11,157 nt of DNA from Micavibrio aeruginosavorus (GCA_003241285.1 QFOT01000061.1:1-11157), one strand, 5' to 3'; positions 1-7,611 are shown, counted from the first letter of the stretch. Numbers and translations are program-made. The notes: a model not told the origin generated them from the letters alone.

Positions 1-42
1 GTATCTGATGCCGATATGCAAAAATTGATTGCGAATGGTTAA
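1..42 (+). CDS. yebC: C-terminal end of an upstream gene, probably YebC/TACO1-family protein (partial)
   Basis: Frame 1 is open from the left edge and ends at a TAA at 40-42, giving the tail VSDADMQKLIANG. Tails of this kind, a short VSD/E-x-x-M/L-x-K-L segment near the stop, are familiar from alphaproteobacterial YebC-family proteins. yebC very often lies directly upstream of ruvC, which here is the next plus-strand gene after the reversed autotransporter. The family comprises DNA-binding regulators or translation factors that relieve ribosome stalling. Only 13 residues are visible, so the assignment rests on a short match plus gene-order expectation. The stop overlaps the stop of the convergent autotransporter gene by 4 bp. 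It could instead be an unrelated gene end or a chance open frame. Confidence 0.5.
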   Translation, partial: VSDADMQKLIANG

Positions 43-3000
43 AACGGGACCTTGATACCTAAAGTAACACCGTGGTTGTCGGTATCTTTGGAAACTTCAC
101 CCGCATAATTCACGTAGGCAGTTGCATCGTTAAACCCAAGCGCAATATCTGCGCCAGCTCCGAAGGCGGCAGAGTTTCTGGCAAGGCCTGCACCTTTAAC
201 GTCAAACGGTGTTGTTCCTGCAGAAAACTGCATGGTTTGTGATGTATCAAGATCGCCGTAAACATGGTTCCATCCGGCACGCGCAGTAAAGTTTATAGAA
301 GTTTCATCAAGTACTCTTAAGGATTTGCTCACACGCAAGCCCAGCATGTGTGAAGCATTCGTTTGGCTTACATGATCAACGTCCAGATTGGCTGATCCGC
401 CATCTTTTTCTGAATATGAATCTATATAACTATGAGTAAGGCTTAAACCCATGAAAGGTTCTATATTTATATTATGAGCCATAAAGCTGTAGCCTGTTTC
501 TATTGAAGGCGTGACGGTGTAGCCGTTCGTATTACCTTTAGGGGTTTCAGAAAAACCCGTGAACTGAATATGGCGCGTAGTATTAATATCATGATAGCTG
601 CCGATCAAGCTGGTCGAGATACGCCATGAACTCGTTATCATTTTATTAGCATAGAGTCCGGCATGATAGCTATTGACGTCACTATTTGCATTTTGAGTAT
701 TGGTATAAACTTCACCGACTTCATAGCCACCAAAGGCGCCGACAAAAACATCGTTTGGAAGTTCGGCATCACCACCAAAAAGAGCGCCTGAGCTTTCCCG
801 GTTTTGAGCTGGCGCTGTACCCTGCGCATCGCTATTACCGCGAGAGCCAAAGACTTCGCTCCAAAAGCTTTTCTTGATCTCGATGTCTTCATCATCACCT
901 GCGGCAGGGGAGAGAGAGGCAATATTTTTTGAGCCAAGAGCTTGAACACGGTTAGAAATGACATTCTGTATGACAGAAGCAGATTGCGCAGTGGCTGTGG
1001 TGATTCCGGCATTATGCTCACCGGATAATGTATCGAGTGCCGCAGAGGCTTCCTGCATATTCAATCCAGAAAAAGCAGTGTAAAGATCATTGCCTGAGCC
1101 AAGGCCTTGAACGGCATTAGCAACACCAGCCTGAACTTCATCTGCAGCAACAGTATTAAATTCAACATCGTTCCGGGTCATGATCAAGTCGACAGATGTT
1201 GCGTCATAAGAAAGAGTAGGTGTCAGGAACATTAGATCAGTTGTTACGCCGGAGAACATGCCAGTGCGTGAAGATCCTTCGATAATGTTGTTGTAAACAT
1301 TTGTATCTGCATAAGTGCCGGACGCGGCGCGAACATCGACGGTGCCGCCATTGATGGTAATCGCACCTGTGGCGATCAGTTTATCACTGTTACCCGCCGC
1401 ATTTACTTCGACTTCGTAAATAGAGCCTGAATTGAATGTCACAGGACCTGTAACATTCATCGTGCCGATTGAATTGCCCGGTGCGATACGTCCATTAGCA
1501 ACAATCGCACCGAAATTACCGTTACCGCCCAGTGTCCCGGCAGAAGCAACCGTTGTCGTTCCGGCGATCGTGCCGTTCACAGATAGACGTCCATCAGACA
1601 CAGTTGTGTTACCGGAGTAAGTGTTTGTAGCGGACAGGATAAGATTACCTATACCTGTTTTGGTTAAGGAACCTGTGCCTGAGATGATGCCGGCGTAAGT
1701 GCCGTTAAAAGCCTGATCGAAAGACAGTGCCGCATTATTAATGACATCGCCTTGAATACTGTCAGTTGTGCCATTCAGTGTGCCAGCGGAAATAGTCGTG
1801 CCACCTGAATAGGTGTTCATGCCTGACAGGGTAAGGTTGCCCGCTCCCGTTTTTGTGAGCGTGCCAAGGCCGGACATGGCACCGGAATATATATCATCAA
1901 TGGACTGATTGAAAACAACGGCAGCATTGTTATCAATGTCGCCTTGTAAATTATCCGTTGTGCCAGTCAGTGTACCAGCGGAAACCATCGTGCCGCCTGA
2001 ATAGGTATTCGTGCCGGTCAGCGTAACATTGCCTGAACCGGCTTTGATAAATCCGCCTGTGCCGGAAATGTCTCCGGCATAAGTCCCGTTAGTGGTCTGG
2101 TTGAACGCAACCACCGAGTCATTGGATATATCGCCCTGTAATGAAGTTGTTGTGCCAACTAATGTGCCTGTAGAAATGATTGTTCCGCCGGAGTAAGTGT
2201 TGTTGCCAGAAAGGGTAAGGGTTCCGGAACCGGCTTTGATAACGGAGCCCGTTCCTGAAATTATGCCTGAATAGGTTCCCGTGGAAGCCTGGCTGAAAGC
2301 TAAGACAGAGTTGTTTGTTACGTTACCAGGAAGCGTGGTTGAATCGGCTACCAAGGCTCCAGCCGATATAGTTGTACCGCCGGAATAGGTATTGGTACCG
2401 GATAATACAAGAACGCCAAAACCGGCTTTCGTTAAGCTTCCTGCTCCGGAAATAACGCCCGAATATGTGTCATCACTTGTCTGATTGAAGGTAAGATTTG
2501 AACCGCTGGAAATGGCGGCTGAACCTTTAATACTGCCTGTATTGCCTTCAAGTACGCCGCCTGTAACACTTGTGCCGCCAGAGTATGTATTGGTGCCGGA
2601 AAGGATGAGGGTTCCGGTGCCGGATTTTGTCAGGGAGCCTGCGCCGGAGATAACGCCTGAGGCTGTTGTGTTAAAGCCATTCGTATCAATCGTGCCGTTG
2701 CTCGCGCCGAGGGAAATTGCGTGAGTATTGGTATAAGCTGCGCCTGATCGGAGCGTGCCGCCATTAAGGGTGAGGGCGCCTGTGCCGAGATTATTATTGG
2801 CAGAAATGGACAATGTGCCCCCGGAAACGGTAGTGCCGCCCGAATAGGTATTGGCGCCTGAAAGAGTGAGCATCCCGGTTGATATTTTCGTTAGGGCGCC
2901 AGTTCCTGAAATAATTCCAGTAATGGTAGAATTACTTCCATTTGCCGAAATGGATCCTCCGCCTGTGCCCAAAATAATGTTACGCGCGGATGTTAAAGAA

Positions 3001-6000
3001 GAAATTAAAACCAGTCTGGCGGTATCTAATGTCAGACTTGAATTAATATCGCCCAGATTTGCATCGCTCGAAATTCTAAGATTTCCACCCGTTGCAACAG
3101 TGCCCCCTGTGTAAGTGTTGTTGCCTGAAAGGGTTAGTGTTGCGTTGCCTGATTTAGTTAAAGTTCCGGCACCGGAAATTATGCCGGATAGATTAGAGGT
3201 GAGCGAACCTGTGATATTAATTGTTCCGCCGCTAGCGCCTACCGTAATGTTTTTAGCGCTGTCAAAGCTGGCCCCATATTGAAGCGTGCCGCCATTAAGG
3301 GTAAGGGCGCCTGTGCCGAGATTGTTGTCGGCGGTGGCAGAAATGGTACCGTTAGCAATAGTTGTACCTCCGGAATATGTATTGGAACCGGAGAGCGTTA
3401 ATACCCCTGAACCTGATTTTGTGAGAACGCCACCTCCGGAGATAATGCCCGACAAAGTTGCACTATTCGAGCTTGTATTAATTATGCCTGAATCCACCAC
3501 GTTGATATTCCGGGCGCTCGAAAACCCCGTGGTATAAGAGAGAGATCCGCCACCGCTTAATGTCAAACCTCCGCTAGCATTTCCAAGATTACTATCTGAG
3601 GAAACCGATAAGGCTCCCTGTGCAATAGTGGTGCCGCCGGAATATGTGTTAGTTCCTGAGAGCGTGAGCGTGCCTGTACCGGATTTAGTCAACGAACCAG
3701 TACCGGAGATCACGCCGGAGAGGGTAGAGTTAAAGCCGTTAGTATTGATAATCCCGCCGCCCGTGCTTAATGAAACGGATTTTGCCGTTGAGAAGCCGGA
3801 ATTATATTGCAGTGTTCCGTTATTGAAGAAGAGATATCCTGTTCCTAAATTGGCATCTGCGGAAACCGCCAATGTGCCGCCATTGAACATGCTGGTGCCA
3901 CCGGAATAGGTGTTAGTACCTGATAAAGTCGTCGTGTTGCTGACCAGAACTCCTCCAGTGCCTGAAATAGTTCCTGCATAGGCCCCGTTCGCGCCCGAGA
4001 ATATCATGCTGCCGTTATTGGTGATGTTTCCTAGAATGGATTGTGAGCTTGCTGAAAGCGTGCCTGCACTGATGATAGTATCGCCGGTATAGGTATTGGC
4101 GCCGCTTAAATATAAAGTGCCACTTCCGGTTTTAGTCAGGCTTCCCGTACCGGACAAAACACTTGAAATGGTCGTATTAAATCCATTCGTATCAATAGTA
4201 CCGCCGCTGGCCCCCAGAGACATAGCGTGAGTATTCGTATACGCCGCGCCTGATTGAAGCGTACCGCCGTTGAGAGTAACAGAACCTGTGCCAAGATTGC
4301 TGTTTGCGGAAACATTTAATGTTCCACCACTGATTGTCGTACCACCTACGTAAGTATTAGAGCCAGAAAGTGTGAGTGTGCCTGCTCCCGTTTTGACTAA
4401 TTGACCTGTGGAACTCCCTGTATTTCTTATCAGGCCAGCCAATGTAACGTTATTGCTATTTGTGTCGATAGTCGCGGCGTTCGAGCCTATTGCAATCTGT
4501 TTCGAATTCGAAAGGGTAAAGCCGGAGGCGAATTGAAGCGTTCCGTTATCCATGTAAATATTTTTGGCACCCGTGCCTAAAGCGGAATCGGAATTTATAT
4601 TTAGAGTGCCATTATAAATTCCGGCATCACCAGTGAATGTATTTGTACCGGTAAGTGTCAGCGTGCCTGTACCGTTTTTACCAAAGCTACCAGCGCCAGA
4701 AAGTATGCCCGATAGAGTAGAATTATAACTCTGCATATTAATCGAGCTGGATGTGCCGCTCGTTAATATGACGCTTCTTGCGCTATTAAAACTGGCTCCG
4801 TATTGAAGTTGACCGCCGTCAAGTGTCAATATGCCGCTTGCAGCGCCGAGATTATTATCAGCGGAAACATTGAGGGCACTTGCATTGGTCCCCGATATGG
4901 TTGTGCCGCCAGAATAAGTATTAGTACCGGAAAGGGTGAGTGTACCATTTCCAGTTTTTGTTAAAGAACCCGCGCCGGAAATAATACCCGAAATCGTGGT
5001 AGCAAACCCATTGGTATCAATCGTGCCGTTGCTAGCGCCGAGGGAAATCGCATGCGTGTTTGTGTAAGCTGCTCCGGATTGAAGTGTGCCGCCATTGAGA
5101 GTTAAATTGCTTGAGGTGGCGCCTATGTTATTATCAGCGCTGACATTCAGTGCGCCACCCAAAATGCTTGTGCTGCCCGTATAGGTGCTGGCTCCAGTAA
5201 GTGTCACTGTGCCAGCCAATTGCTTAACAAGATTACCCGTTCCTGAAATTATGCCATTGTAAGTGCCGTTGGACCCTGTATTAAAAAAAAGAGTACCTGA
5301 GTTGACAACATTGCCAACGCCTAAAGTTCCGGGTGTCGCCGCAATTTGCCCCGCAGAAATGATAAGACCTCCGGAAAAACTATTTGCACCTGAAAGGGTA
5401 AGGGTGCCGGTGCCAGTTTTTGTCAGGCTTCCTGTTCCTGAAATTACACCTGATGCCGTCGTATTGAACCCGTTTGTATCAATCGTACCATTGCTGGTTC
5501 CGAGAGAAATGTTGTGACTGTTGCTGTAAGCGGCCCCAGATCGGAGTGTGCCGCCGTTTAGGGTGAGGGCGCCTGTGCCGAGGTTGTTATCGGCAGAAAC
5601 AGCAACTATTCCACCATTGACAATTGTGCCGCCGGAATAAGTGTTGGCACCAGCTAATGTTAGCGTACCGGAACTTGTTTTTGTAACTGTACCCGCGCCG
5701 GAAATAATGCCGGATGTGGTGCCGCTGGTTCCAAGATCAAAAGTCACATTCGCGCCGCTGGAAACAGCGAGGTTGCCCGACATGCTGCTCGTGTCGCCCT
5801 GAAGTGTTCCGCCGGTAATGTTCCATGCTTGATTACCTGTGCCAGTTAGAATCCATGTTCCGGCGCCCGATTTGGTAAATTGATCAAAACCAATATATTT
5901 AGTGCCAATATCGTTTACGTTTAAAGTGCCGCCGCCATTTCTGAGTTGGAGCAGGTCACCTGTACTTCCGGCGATAACGTTCCCGATTATGTTCGATGCA

Positions 6001-6398
6001 GAATAAAGATTTAAATTAGCATTTGAATTCCCGAAATTTATGGCTGTTCCATTTCCGCCACTTATTGTCCCATTAGCGAAAATTGTACCGCCACTTATAT
6101 TTATAGCAGTAAGATTACTTGAAACGCTGGCGGTTCCAAATTTTATATCAATAACGCTTCCAGTACCTAACTCGATCGCATTTGCTCCAATAGTAGAAAT
6201 TGCGCTGGCTGTTTCGATGTTAAGCTGAACATTGTTTGCGCCGCCGGATATTCCAACGGTATCCGTGCCCGTACATGTAACTATCGCTCCGGTTGTCGGT
6301 ATATTAGTCGAGCAAGCAGCCATAACCTGCCCCGGGAAAAGGGCAAACGTCATAATACCGATCAGGGCTGTTCCTGAGAGGAGGCGGGCGCGAGTCAT
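39..6398 (-). CDS. Giant type Va autotransporter with PATR-repeat beta-helix passenger
   Basis: This 2119-residue protein is secreted to the cell surface by the type V pathway. Residues 1-28 form a Sec signal peptide (basic MTRAR, hydrophobic core, VMA/A cleavage region). Residues 29-235 are a Gly/Asn/Thr-rich N-terminal passenger segment with two cysteines (29 and 42). Residues 236-1603 hold 18 copies of the passenger-associated transport repeat, core TLTLSGxNTYSGGTTISxG. Residues 1604-1740 are the conserved stem before the barrel, with LGGNGNFG and IAPGNSIGTMNVTG. Residues 1750-1825 are the linker/helix region (LSGEHNAG, VISNRVQALGS). Residues 1845-2119 are the beta-barrel, ending in VTLGIKVPF with the terminal Phe expected of a BAM signal. 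I see no protease, lipase or other catalytic motif in the passenger. An adhesin or biofilm role is the usual inference for such proteins and is unproven here. ATG 6398 is the first canonical start after an in-frame stop at 6435-6437. No clear Shine-Dalgarno precedes it. Confidence 0.95.
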   Translation of the reverse strand: MTRARLLSGTALIGIMTFALFPGQVMAACSTNIPTTGAIVTCTGTDTVGISGGANNVQLNIETASAISTIGANAIELGTGSVIDIKFGTASVSSNLTAINISGGTIFANGTISGGNGTAINFGNSNANLNLYSASNIIGNVIAGSTGDLLQLRNGGGTLNVNDIGTKYIGFDQFTKSGAGTWILTGTGNQAWNITGGTLQGDTSSMSGNLAVSSGANVTFDLGTSGTTSGIISGAGTVTKTSSGTLTLAGANTYSGGTIVNGGIVAVSADNNLGTGALTLNGGTLRSGAAYSNSHNISLGTSNGTIDTNGFNTTASGVISGTGSLTKTGTGTLTLSGANSFSGGLIISAGQIAATPGTLGVGNVVNSGTLFFNTGSNGTYNGIISGTGNLVKQLAGTVTLTGASTYTGSTSILGGALNVSADNNIGATSSNLTLNGGTLQSGAAYTNTHAISLGASNGTIDTNGFATTISGIISGAGSLTKTGNGTLTLSGTNTYSGGTTISGTNASALNVSADNNLGAASGILTLDGGQLQYGASFNSARSVILTSGTSSSINMQSYNSTLSGILSGAGSFGKNGTGTLTLTGTNTFTGDAGIYNGTLNINSDSALGTGAKNIYMDNGTLQFASGFTLSNSKQIAIGSNAATIDTNSNNVTLAGLIRNTGSSTGQLVKTGAGTLTLSGSNTYVGGTTISGGTLNVSANSNLGTGSVTLNGGTLQSGAAYTNTHAMSLGASGGTIDTNGFNTTISSVLSGTGSLTKTGSGTLYLSGANTYTGDTIISAGTLSASSQSILGNITNNGSMIFSGANGAYAGTISGTGGVLVSNTTTLSGTNTYSGGTSMFNGGTLAVSADANLGTGYLFFNNGTLQYNSGFSTAKSVSLSTGGGIINTNGFNSTLSGVISGTGSLTKSGTGTLTLSGTNTYSGGTTIAQGALSVSSDSNLGNASGGLTLSGGGSLSYTTGFSSARNINVVDSGIINTSSNSATLSGIISGGGVLTKSGSGVLTLSGSNTYSGGTTIANGTISATADNNLGTGALTLNGGTLQYGASFDSAKNITVGASGGTINITGSLTSNLSGIISGAGTLTKSGNATLTLSGNNTYTGGTVATGGNLRISSDANLGDINSSLTLDTARLVLISSLTSARNIILGTGGGSISANGSNSTITGIISGTGALTKISTGMLTLSGANTYSGGTTVSGGTLSISANNNLGTGALTLNGGTLRSGAAYTNTHAISLGASNGTIDTNGFNTTASGVISGAGSLTKSGTGTLILSGTNTYSGGTSVTGGVLEGNTGSIKGSAAISSGSNLTFNQTSDDTYSGVISGAGSLTKAGFGVLVLSGTNTYSGGTTISAGALVADSTTLPGNVTNNSVLAFSQASTGTYSGIISGTGSVIKAGSGTLTLSGNNTYSGGTIISTGTLVGTTTSLQGDISNDSVVAFNQTTNGTYAGDISGTGGFIKAGSGNVTLTGTNTYSGGTMVSAGTLTGTTDNLQGDIDNNAAVVFNQSIDDIYSGAMSGLGTLTKTGAGNLTLSGMNTYSGGTTISAGTLNGTTDSIQGDVINNAALSFDQAFNGTYAGIISGTGSLTKTGIGNLILSATNTYSGNTTVSDGRLSVNGTIAGTTTVASAGTLGGNGNFGAIVANGRIAPGNSIGTMNVTGPVTFNSGSIYEVEVNAAGNSDKLIATGAITINGGTVDVRAASGTYADTNVYNNIIEGSSRTGMFSGVTTDLMFLTPTLSYDATSVDLIMTRNDVEFNTVAADEVQAGVANAVQGLGSGNDLYTAFSGLNMQEASAALDTLSGEHNAGITTATAQSASVIQNVISNRVQALGSKNIASLSPAAGDDEDIEIKKSFWSEVFGSRGNSDAQGTAPAQNRESSGALFGGDAELPNDVFVGAFGGYEVGEVYTNTQNANSDVNSYHAGLYANKMITSSWRISTSLIGSYHDINTTRHIQFTGFSETPKGNTNGYTVTPSIETGYSFMAHNINIEPFMGLSLTHSYIDSYSEKDGGSANLDVDHVSQTNASHMLGLRVSKSLRVLDETSINFTARAGWNHVYGDLDTSQTMQFSAGTTPFDVKGAGLARNSAAFGAGADIALGFNDATAYVNYAGEVSKDTDNHGVTLGIKVPF
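42..866 (-). other. Autotransporter beta-barrel translocator domain
   Basis: Residues 1845-2119 (275 aa) match the usual size of a 12-stranded type Va barrel. The domain opens with SFWSEVFGSRGNSDAQG, a pattern typical of the first barrel strand. It continues with alternating hydrophobic/polar strands (for example VGAFGGYEVGE, SYHAGLYANKM, NIEPFMGLSLTHSYIDSYSE, AYVNYAGEVSKDTDNHG) and ends in GIKVPF. The C-terminal aromatic residue is the outer-membrane insertion signal read by the BAM complex. The barrel is intact, with no truncation or frameshift seen. Confidence 0.93.
1590..2612 (-). repeat. C-terminal sub-array of short PATR units (64-66 residues)
   Basis: Residues 1263-1603 hold the last six cores, spaced 66, 64, 64, 64 and 64 residues apart. 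These units lack the SADNNLG and THAISLG segments of the long units. In their place they carry a segment of the type GTTTSLQGDISNDSVVAFNQ followed by NGTYAGxISGTG. The regular 64-residue period suggests tandem expansion of one short ancestor next to the stem of the passenger. Two isolated short units (at residues 332 and 761) lie within the long-unit zone. Confidence 0.85.
1590..5693 (-). repeat. Array of 18 PATR repeats encoding the passenger beta-helix
   Basis: The core motif (T-L-T-L-S-G-x-N-T-Y-S-G-G-T) starts at residues 245, 332, 397, 486, 579, 674, 761, 822, 910, 999, 1087, 1176, 1263, 1329, 1393, 1457, 1521 and 1585. Spacings are 87, 65, 89, 93, 95, 87, 61, 88, 89, 88, 89, 87, 66, 64, 64, 64 and 64. 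Each core is preceded by an SGxGxLTKxGxG segment. Long units add a segment of the type SADNNLGTGALTLNGGTL followed by a THAISLGxSNGTIDTNGF-type stretch. One more degenerate copy (FTKSGAGTWILTGTG, residues 174-188) precedes the array. PATRs are known from large autotransporters and are thought to aid passenger folding and transport. The repeats are diverged at DNA level except in a few patches. Confidence 0.92.
6315..6398 (-). other. Signal peptide of the autotransporter
   Basis: Residues 1-28 show a basic N-region (two Arg in MTRAR), a hydrophobic core (about residues 6-21, with ALIGIM and TFALF) and a small-residue cleavage region. Cleavage is likely after Ala27 or Ala28. Cys29 follows, but position -3 is Met rather than Leu, and a second Cys (42) follows soon after. 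Such a pair is common at the start of alphaproteobacterial autotransporter passengers, so I read this as signal peptidase I type rather than a lipoprotein signal. Confidence 0.85.
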
Positions 6399-6442
6399 AA
6401 CTGGAATTAATTTACAATTTTCATGCCAGATAGGCTATAGAG

Positions 6443-6456
6443 AAATATTAATATTT
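6443..6456. promoter_or_regulatory. Perfect 14-bp palindrome AAATATTAATATTT, possible operator
   Basis: AAATATTAATATTT is its own reverse complement. It lies just downstream of the putative -10 element toward ruvC and 45 bp upstream of the autotransporter start. A symmetrical site between divergent genes could bind a dimeric regulator, but short AT palindromes also arise by chance in AT-rich spacers. No second copy was noticed nearby. Confidence 0.25.
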
Positions 6457-6467
6457 TCAGGTCTTTA

Positions 6468-6472
6468 TAAGG
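6468..6472 (+). promoter_or_regulatory. Ribosome binding site for ruvC
   Basis: TAAGG lies 8 bp before the ATG at 6481. It supports that start over the TTG at 6475 and over longer in-frame readings that run back into the antisense of the autotransporter signal peptide. Confidence 0.6.
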
Positions 6473-6480
6473 TTTTGGAC

Positions 6481-6984
6481 ATGCGTATTTTGGGAATTGA
6501 TCCGGGTCTGGAACATACAGGATGGGGAGTGATCGATTCTGCAGGCTCACGGATTAGTTTTGTCTCGGCAGGAGTTATTAACACCAACCCTAAATCTCCT
6601 ATTGCTGGACGATTGGTTAAAATAGATGCAGAGCTGGATAAAATTCTCAAGCTTTGGAAGCCCGACATGGCGGCAGTGGAAGAAACTTTCGTCAATAAGA
6701 ACGCGGCGTCTTCCTTGAAGCTCGGGCAGGCGCGCGGGATTGCCTTGCTGGTCCCGGCTAGGGCGGGATTGGACGTTGCGGAATATTCGACAAACCTGAT
6801 CAAGAAATCCGTGGTTGGGAACGGGCATGCCGATAAAACCCAGATCGGGATGATGGTGCGGATGCTTTTACCTAATTGTGGAGAACAGGCACTGGATGCC
6901 TGTGATGCCTTGGCAGTTGCGATTTGCCATGCGCATCATGCACAATCAAACCAGATGATTCATTCTGCGTTAAAAGGCCGATAA
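6481..6984 (+). CDS. ruvC: Holliday junction resolvase RuvC
   Basis: RuvC (EC 3.1.21.10) is a dimeric endonuclease that nicks two opposing strands of a Holliday junction to resolve it. The 167-residue product has the usual length and begins MRILGIDPGLEHTGWGVI, the RNase H-like first strand. The four acidic metal ligands are visible: Asp7 (GIDPG), Glu67 (AAVEETFV), Asp139 and Asp142 (LDACDALAVA). The NKNAASSLKLGQARG and HADKTQIGMMV segments are also typical. The frame stays open upstream to 6232, but homology begins at Met 6481, which has a TAAGG Shine-Dalgarno. It is the first gene of the ruv-tol cluster, and its stop touches the ruvA start. No missing catalytic residue is seen. Confidence 0.97.
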   Translation: MRILGIDPGLEHTGWGVIDSAGSRISFVSAGVINTNPKSPIAGRLVKIDAELDKILKLWKPDMAAVEETFVNKNAASSLKLGQARGIALLVPARAGLDVAEYSTNLIKKSVVGNGHADKTQIGMMVRMLLPNCGEQALDACDALAVAICHAHHAQSNQMIHSALKGR

Positions 6985-7611
6985 ATGTTTGCAAAACTCA
7001 CAGGTAAAATAGACACGCTGTTTCAGGACAGCTTGATCCTCGACGTCAATGGTGTTGGGTATCACGTATTCGCATCAGGGCGGACTTTGGGGGTGATCGG
7101 CAATCACGGCGATGCGGCCAGTTTATTGATCGAAACCCATGTCCGTGAAGACCATATCCATCTTTATGGTTTTGCCAGCGCGGCAGAGCGTGACTGGTTT
7201 AAAATTTTAACAGCAGTTCAAGGGGTTGGGGCTCGTTCCGGACTTGCTATCTTAACTGCTTGTCCGCCGGATAAGCTTATTATCGCGATTGCAGCCAATG
7301 ATACAGCTATTTTACGCCAAGCCGAAGGTGTGGGCCCGAAACTGGCAACCCGCATTGTGTCGGAGCTGAAAAGCAAGGTTGAGAATATGAATATAGGCGT
7401 TGTTCCTGTTGCAGATTTTGCGCCGAAAAAGAAAGGCGAAATCGAAAAATCCGCTGTGCCGAATGTCGATCAGGATGCGGTATCGGCTCTGGTCAATCTT
7501 GGATATGGACGGACGGAAGCTTTCTCAGCGGTGATGTATGTAAGGCAGAAATCGAATGACAATTCGCTCAATGAGATTATCAAGCTGGCTCTGAAAGAAT
7601 TATCATCATGA
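6985..7611 (+). CDS. ruvA: Holliday junction branch migration complex subunit RuvA
   Basis: RuvA tetramers bind the four-way junction and load RuvB hexamers for branch migration. The 208 residues show the three expected parts. The N-terminal OB-fold (about 1-65) starts MFAKLTGKID and includes LDVNGVGYHV and REDHIHLYGF. A double helix-hairpin-helix domain follows (about 66-150), with TAVQGVGARSGLAIL and AEGVGPKLATRIVSELK. After an acidic/basic linker comes the C-terminal RuvB-binding domain (about 160-208), with DAVSALVNLGYGRTEA. The ATG directly follows the ruvC TAA, and an AAAAGG Shine-Dalgarno lies at the end of ruvC (6972-6977). Its own stop overlaps the ruvB start (ATGA), implying translational coupling. 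Confidence 0.97.
   Translation: MFAKLTGKIDTLFQDSLILDVNGVGYHVFASGRTLGVIGNHGDAASLLIETHVREDHIHLYGFASAAERDWFKILTAVQGVGARSGLAILTACPPDKLIIAIAANDTAILRQAEGVGPKLATRIVSELKSKVENMNIGVVPVADFAPKKKGEIEKSAVPNVDQDAVSALVNLGYGRTEAFSAVMYVRQKSNDNSLNEIIKLALKELSS

Larger units (their letters stand above)
6399..6480. promoter_or_regulatory. Divergent intergenic region between the autotransporter gene and ruvC
   Basis: These 82 AT-rich bases are the only space for promoters of both divergent genes. Toward ruvC, TTTACA (6411-6416) and TATAGA (6436-6441) resemble -35 and -10 boxes, but the 19-bp spacer is long, so this is a weak candidate. I could not resolve a convincing promoter toward the autotransporter. I found no alphaproteobacterial LexA box (GAAC-N7-GAAC or GTTC-N7-GTTC), so no direct SOS control is visible here. 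Confidence 0.4.

Noticed and set aside
638..1021. 127-residue minus-strand frame inside the barrel-coding end
   Set aside because: It overlaps the intact autotransporter barrel in another frame, and its composition is that of a shadow frame.
1590..5693. CRISPR-like or non-coding repeat array
   Set aside because: The repeats are in frame, variable in DNA, and explained by protein-level PATR units. There are no uniform short direct repeats with unique spacers.
1432..6228. Several Pro/Val-rich plus-strand open frames (motifs such as VPPEYVLVPE)
   Set aside because: They are the reverse complement of the PATR cores and recur wherever the repeat recurs. They have no start signals or domain content of their own.
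6312..6326. Lipobox-like VMAAC at the end of the autotransporter signal peptide
   Set aside because: The -3 position is Met, the family is not lipidated, and the paired Cys29/Cys42 is common in such passengers.
6232..6480. N-terminal extension of ruvC (open frame back to 6232)
   Set aside because: The extra 83 residues are antisense to the autotransporter signal peptide and intergenic DNA and do not resemble RuvC. RuvC homology starts exactly at Met 6481, which has a Shine-Dalgarno.
6399..6540. SOS (LexA) box upstream of ruvC
   Set aside because: I looked for GAAC-N7-GAAC, GTTC-N7-GTTC and CTG-N10-CAG. None is present upstream, and a lone GAAC inside ruvC has no partner.
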